Source of the DNA: an uncultured Clostridia bacterium
Lineage (GTDB): Bacteria > Bacillota > Clostridia > TANB77 > CAG-508
Reading direction: 5' to 3'
NCBI GenBank assembly: GCA_934120395.1
Contig: CAKOTZ010000004.1
Span: 62,001-126,000 of the forward strand
DNA length: 64,000 bases
Shown: piece after piece, positions 61,908 to 64,000 of the stretch
How the letters are laid out: each line of letters begins with the position of its first letter
How positions within the stretch are numbered: the first letter of the stretch is position 1
Notes under the pieces: model-generated
Told to the model about the DNA's origin: nothing
Databases searched by the model: none
What the model saw: the letters and a program-made list of their open reading frames with translations, nothing else
Position numbers and translations under genes: made by a program

Positions 61908-62990
61908 TTGGATGATACAGTAAAAAAAGATGATTATATTACGGAAATTCTTAAATTAGTAGCTCCAGGTACACCTCTTCGAGAAGGACTTGAAAACATT
62001 TTGAAAGCAAAAACAGGAGCTCTTATAATTATTGGAGATTCTAAAGAAGTTATGGATATTGTAGATGGCGGTTTTAACATAAATGAAGAATATACATCTT
62101 CTCGATTATATGAACTTGCAAAAATGGATGGTGCTATTGTATTAAGTGAGGATTTAAAGAAAATTTTATTTGCAAATGCACAAATTATACCTGCATCTAG
62201 TATACCAACCAAAGAAACAGGAACGAGACATAGAACCGCAGAACGTACTGCAAAACAAACAGGAAAGTTAGTTATAAGTATTTCACAAAGGAGAAATATT
62301 ATAACTGTATTTAAAGGAAACTTTAGATATACAATAGAGGATACATCTAAAATTATTACAAAAGCAAATCAAGCTTTGCAGATATTAGAAAAATATAAAA
62401 AGGTTTTTGATAGTAAATTAAATATACTAAATGAATATGAATTTAACGATATTGTAACATTGGATAATGTAATTACCTGTATACAAAGAGCAGAAATGGT
62501 TATGAAGGTTGTAGATGAAGTTAAAAAAAGGGTGTACGAGCTTGGAGAAGATGGAAGATTAGTAAAAATGCAGTTGGAAGAACTTATTGGTGGGCTTGAG
62601 GAAGAAGAATTATTAATTATAAAGGACTATATTGCAGTAGAAAATGAAACAAGTGCAGATGAAATATTAGAACAAATTCAGGCTAAAGATAGTGTAGGAA
62701 TTATTGAGAGTGGTTTTATTGCTAAAAGTCTTGGATACGAAAATTTTGAAAATTACGAAGAAATTGCTGTTTATCCAAAAGGATACCGTATATTAAATAA
62801 AGTTCCTAAGGTTCCTTCAAATATTGTTGAAAACTTGGTAAAATATTTTAAATCATTTCAACATATTTTATTGGCAGAAATTGAGGAATTAGACAAAGTT
62901 GATGGAATTGGTGAAGTAAGAGCAATGACTATTAAGCAATCATTGAAAAGAATGCAAGAGCAGTTTGTTTTTGATAATGTTATGATGTAG
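61908..62990 (+). CDS. disA: DNA integrity scanning diadenylate cyclase DisA
   Basis: 360 residues. The DAC domain has MDGAIVLSEDLKKILFAN (DGA motif near 72) and TGTRHRTAERTAKQTG (RHR motif near 107). A helical spine and a C-terminal RuvA-like HhH domain (LDKVDGIGEVRA) bind branched DNA. It makes c-di-AMP and reports DNA damage; RadA is a known regulator, matching the neighbour. The start is TTG with AAGGAAGTGAG upstream. Confidence 0.95.
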   Translation: MDDTVKKDDYITEILKLVAPGTPLREGLENILKAKTGALIIIGDSKEVMDIVDGGFNINEEYTSSRLYELAKMDGAIVLSEDLKKILFANAQIIPASSIPTKETGTRHRTAERTAKQTGKLVISISQRRNIITVFKGNFRYTIEDTSKIITKANQALQILEKYKKVFDSKLNILNEYEFNDIVTLDNVITCIQRAEMVMKVVDEVKKRVYELGEDGRLVKMQLEELIGGLEEEELLIIKDYIAVENETSADEILEQIQAKDSVGIIESGFIAKSLGYENFENYEEIAVYPKGYRILNKVPKVPSNIVENLVKYFKSFQHILLAEIEELDKVDGIGEVRAMTIKQSLKRMQEQFVFDNVMM

Positions 62991-63014
62991 TAATACCAAA
63001 GAAGGGAGAGAAAA

Positions 63015-64000
63015 ATGCATCAAAAAAATGGAGTAACGCTAATTAGTTTGGTAATCACTATTATTTTACTGTTGATTGTGGCAGGAGTATCTGTTACAGC
63101 TGGTATAAGTGCTTATAACAATGCAACAGTAACAGACTTTGTATCAAAAATGAATATTATCCAGGAACAAGTTAATACATCGTATACAAAGATAAAGAAT
63201 GGAGATGCCACAGTACTTAGTTATGGGAAAAAAATTGATAGTTTGGATTCAAATTTGCAAACTAAAATAAATACTGCATTAGGCTCAAAAGATAATACAG
63301 ACTTTCTATATTATGATATAGATGCTTTAAAAAAGTTGGGCGTAGATGGAATAAAATTATACGTTGTAATTAATTTTAATACAAGAGAAGTTTACAGCTT
63401 AAATGGAGTAGAATATGAAGGAACAGTGCATTATTCACAATACGATTTACCGGGAGGACAAAAAAATATTAATTATGTTGAACAAAGTGAAGTTGCACCA
63501 GAATTTAATATTTCTAAAGAAAATTATGGATTGTATGCAACGATAAAAATAAATGATATTGTATATAAGGGAAATGTAAATGGTGGTAAACTTTATTATG
63601 GTATAGTAACTGATAAAACAACTAGTCCAGTTAAGGTAGATTATTGGCAGGAAATATCAGATAATAGCGTTGATATTGATAGGTCAGCAGAATATGCAAT
63701 AAAATTAGTAGATAAGGCAAATCACCAAACTATAAAATTAATAAATATTGACTTGGTAAATTCGCCTATTATAACAGATGGAATGACACCAGTTATTTAT
63801 GATGAGTCTGCTGGTAAGTGGAAAAAAGTTGAGCAAGAAGAAATTGGCACTTGGTATGATTATGCAGAAAAAAAATGGGCAAATGTAATGTTGAATGATG
63901 GACTTGTAATTGATTCTAATGGATATGTTACAACAATGGGAAGTATGTTTGTATGGATACCAAGATATGTTTATGCTATAACAAGCAATTATCATAGTAA
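63015..64000 (+). CDS. Pilin-like surface protein, right end cut by the window
   Basis: From ATG 63015 (GGGAGAG upstream) the frame is open to the edge, 328 codons. The N-terminus GVTLISLVITIILLLIVAGV is a pilin-like segment, followed by a helical stalk and beta-rich parts. Near the edge FVWIPRYVYAI resembles FIWIP in A1, so an FGE/C-type-lectin-type domain may follow. Unlike A1-B2, it lacks the shared leader and sits directly after disA. Confidence 0.7.
   Translation, partial: MHQKNGVTLISLVITIILLLIVAGVSVTAGISAYNNATVTDFVSKMNIIQEQVNTSYTKIKNGDATVLSYGKKIDSLDSNLQTKINTALGSKDNTDFLYYDIDALKKLGVDGIKLYVVINFNTREVYSLNGVEYEGTVHYSQYDLPGGQKNINYVEQSEVAPEFNISKENYGLYATIKINDIVYKGNVNGGKLYYGIVTDKTTSPVKVDYWQEISDNSVDIDRSAEYAIKLVDKANHQTIKLINIDLVNSPIITDGMTPVIYDESAGKWKKVEQEEIGTWYDYAEKKWANVMLNDGLVIDSNGYVTTMGSMFVWIPRYVYAITSNYHS

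Overview
The window is AT-rich chromosomal DNA from a low-GC Firmicute. It most resembles an uncultured gut Clostridia lineage. Evidence: Shine-Dalgarno sequences are strong (GGAGG type), promoters are sigma-A-like, housekeeping clusters are Clostridia-like (radA-disA, mutL-miaA, sepF/divIVA, ftsK/spoIIIE), the alanyl-tRNA synthetase is half-length, and there are many secreted proteins with pilin-like N-termini. Species cannot be named from sequence alone.

Layout. 1-2.7 kb, minus strand: a cassette of PAPS-reductase-like, GNAT-like and ParB-like genes runs into mutS2, which is cut by the window edge. 2.9-10.3 kb: a heterodimeric ABC exporter (first subunit frameshifted), a membrane protein, alaS, a HIT protein and a sortase. 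10.4-10.6 kb: tRNA-His and tRNA-Gln. 10.7-14.6 kb: a decayed mobile element with a truncated integrase, a TM2 protein, an S24 repressor, a broken P-loop gene and an AlbA/ATPase regulator. 14.6-22.1 kb: dnaE, a short biotin ligase, a U32 (RlhA-like) protein, a Cys-rich microprotein and DedA.

22.2-31.1 kb: tRNA-Met and tRNA-Tyr, then an 8.8-kb integrated element bounded by an 11-bp direct repeat (the tRNA-Tyr 3' end and the end of the recombinase gene). It carries a serine recombinase, a repressor, an AEP primase/SF3 helicase, two tiny genes, an iteron-like region and an SPFH/zinc-ribbon cargo operon. 31.3-34.1 kb: an ECF sigma/anti-sigma pair and small genes.

34.1-41.4 kb is the most unusual region. 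Four pilin-like surface proteins alternate as A1, B1, A2, B2 and end in C-type-lectin-like domains (FGE-sulfatase-like for A, DUF1566-like for B). Each has the same structured leader. B1 and B2 are indistinguishable for their first ~515 bp, then differ heavily in a same-length 3' segment made almost wholly of NNY codons between conserved anchors. That is what targets of a diversity-generating retroelement (DGR) look like, but no reverse transcriptase or template repeat lies in the window. The intergenic spaces hold at least three candidate structured RNAs, one with compensatory base changes between copies, plus a DUF3800 gene and a MITE-like inverted repeat.

41.5-64 kb: a two-component system with a small secreted protein, an AI-2E-type permease, two more Cys-rich microproteins, mutL-miaA-HlyD-like, sepF, divIVA, rsmD, ftsK/spoIIIE, an MBL/beta-CASP hydrolase, a GH15 glycosidase, radA-disA, and a fifth pilin-like gene running off the right edge.
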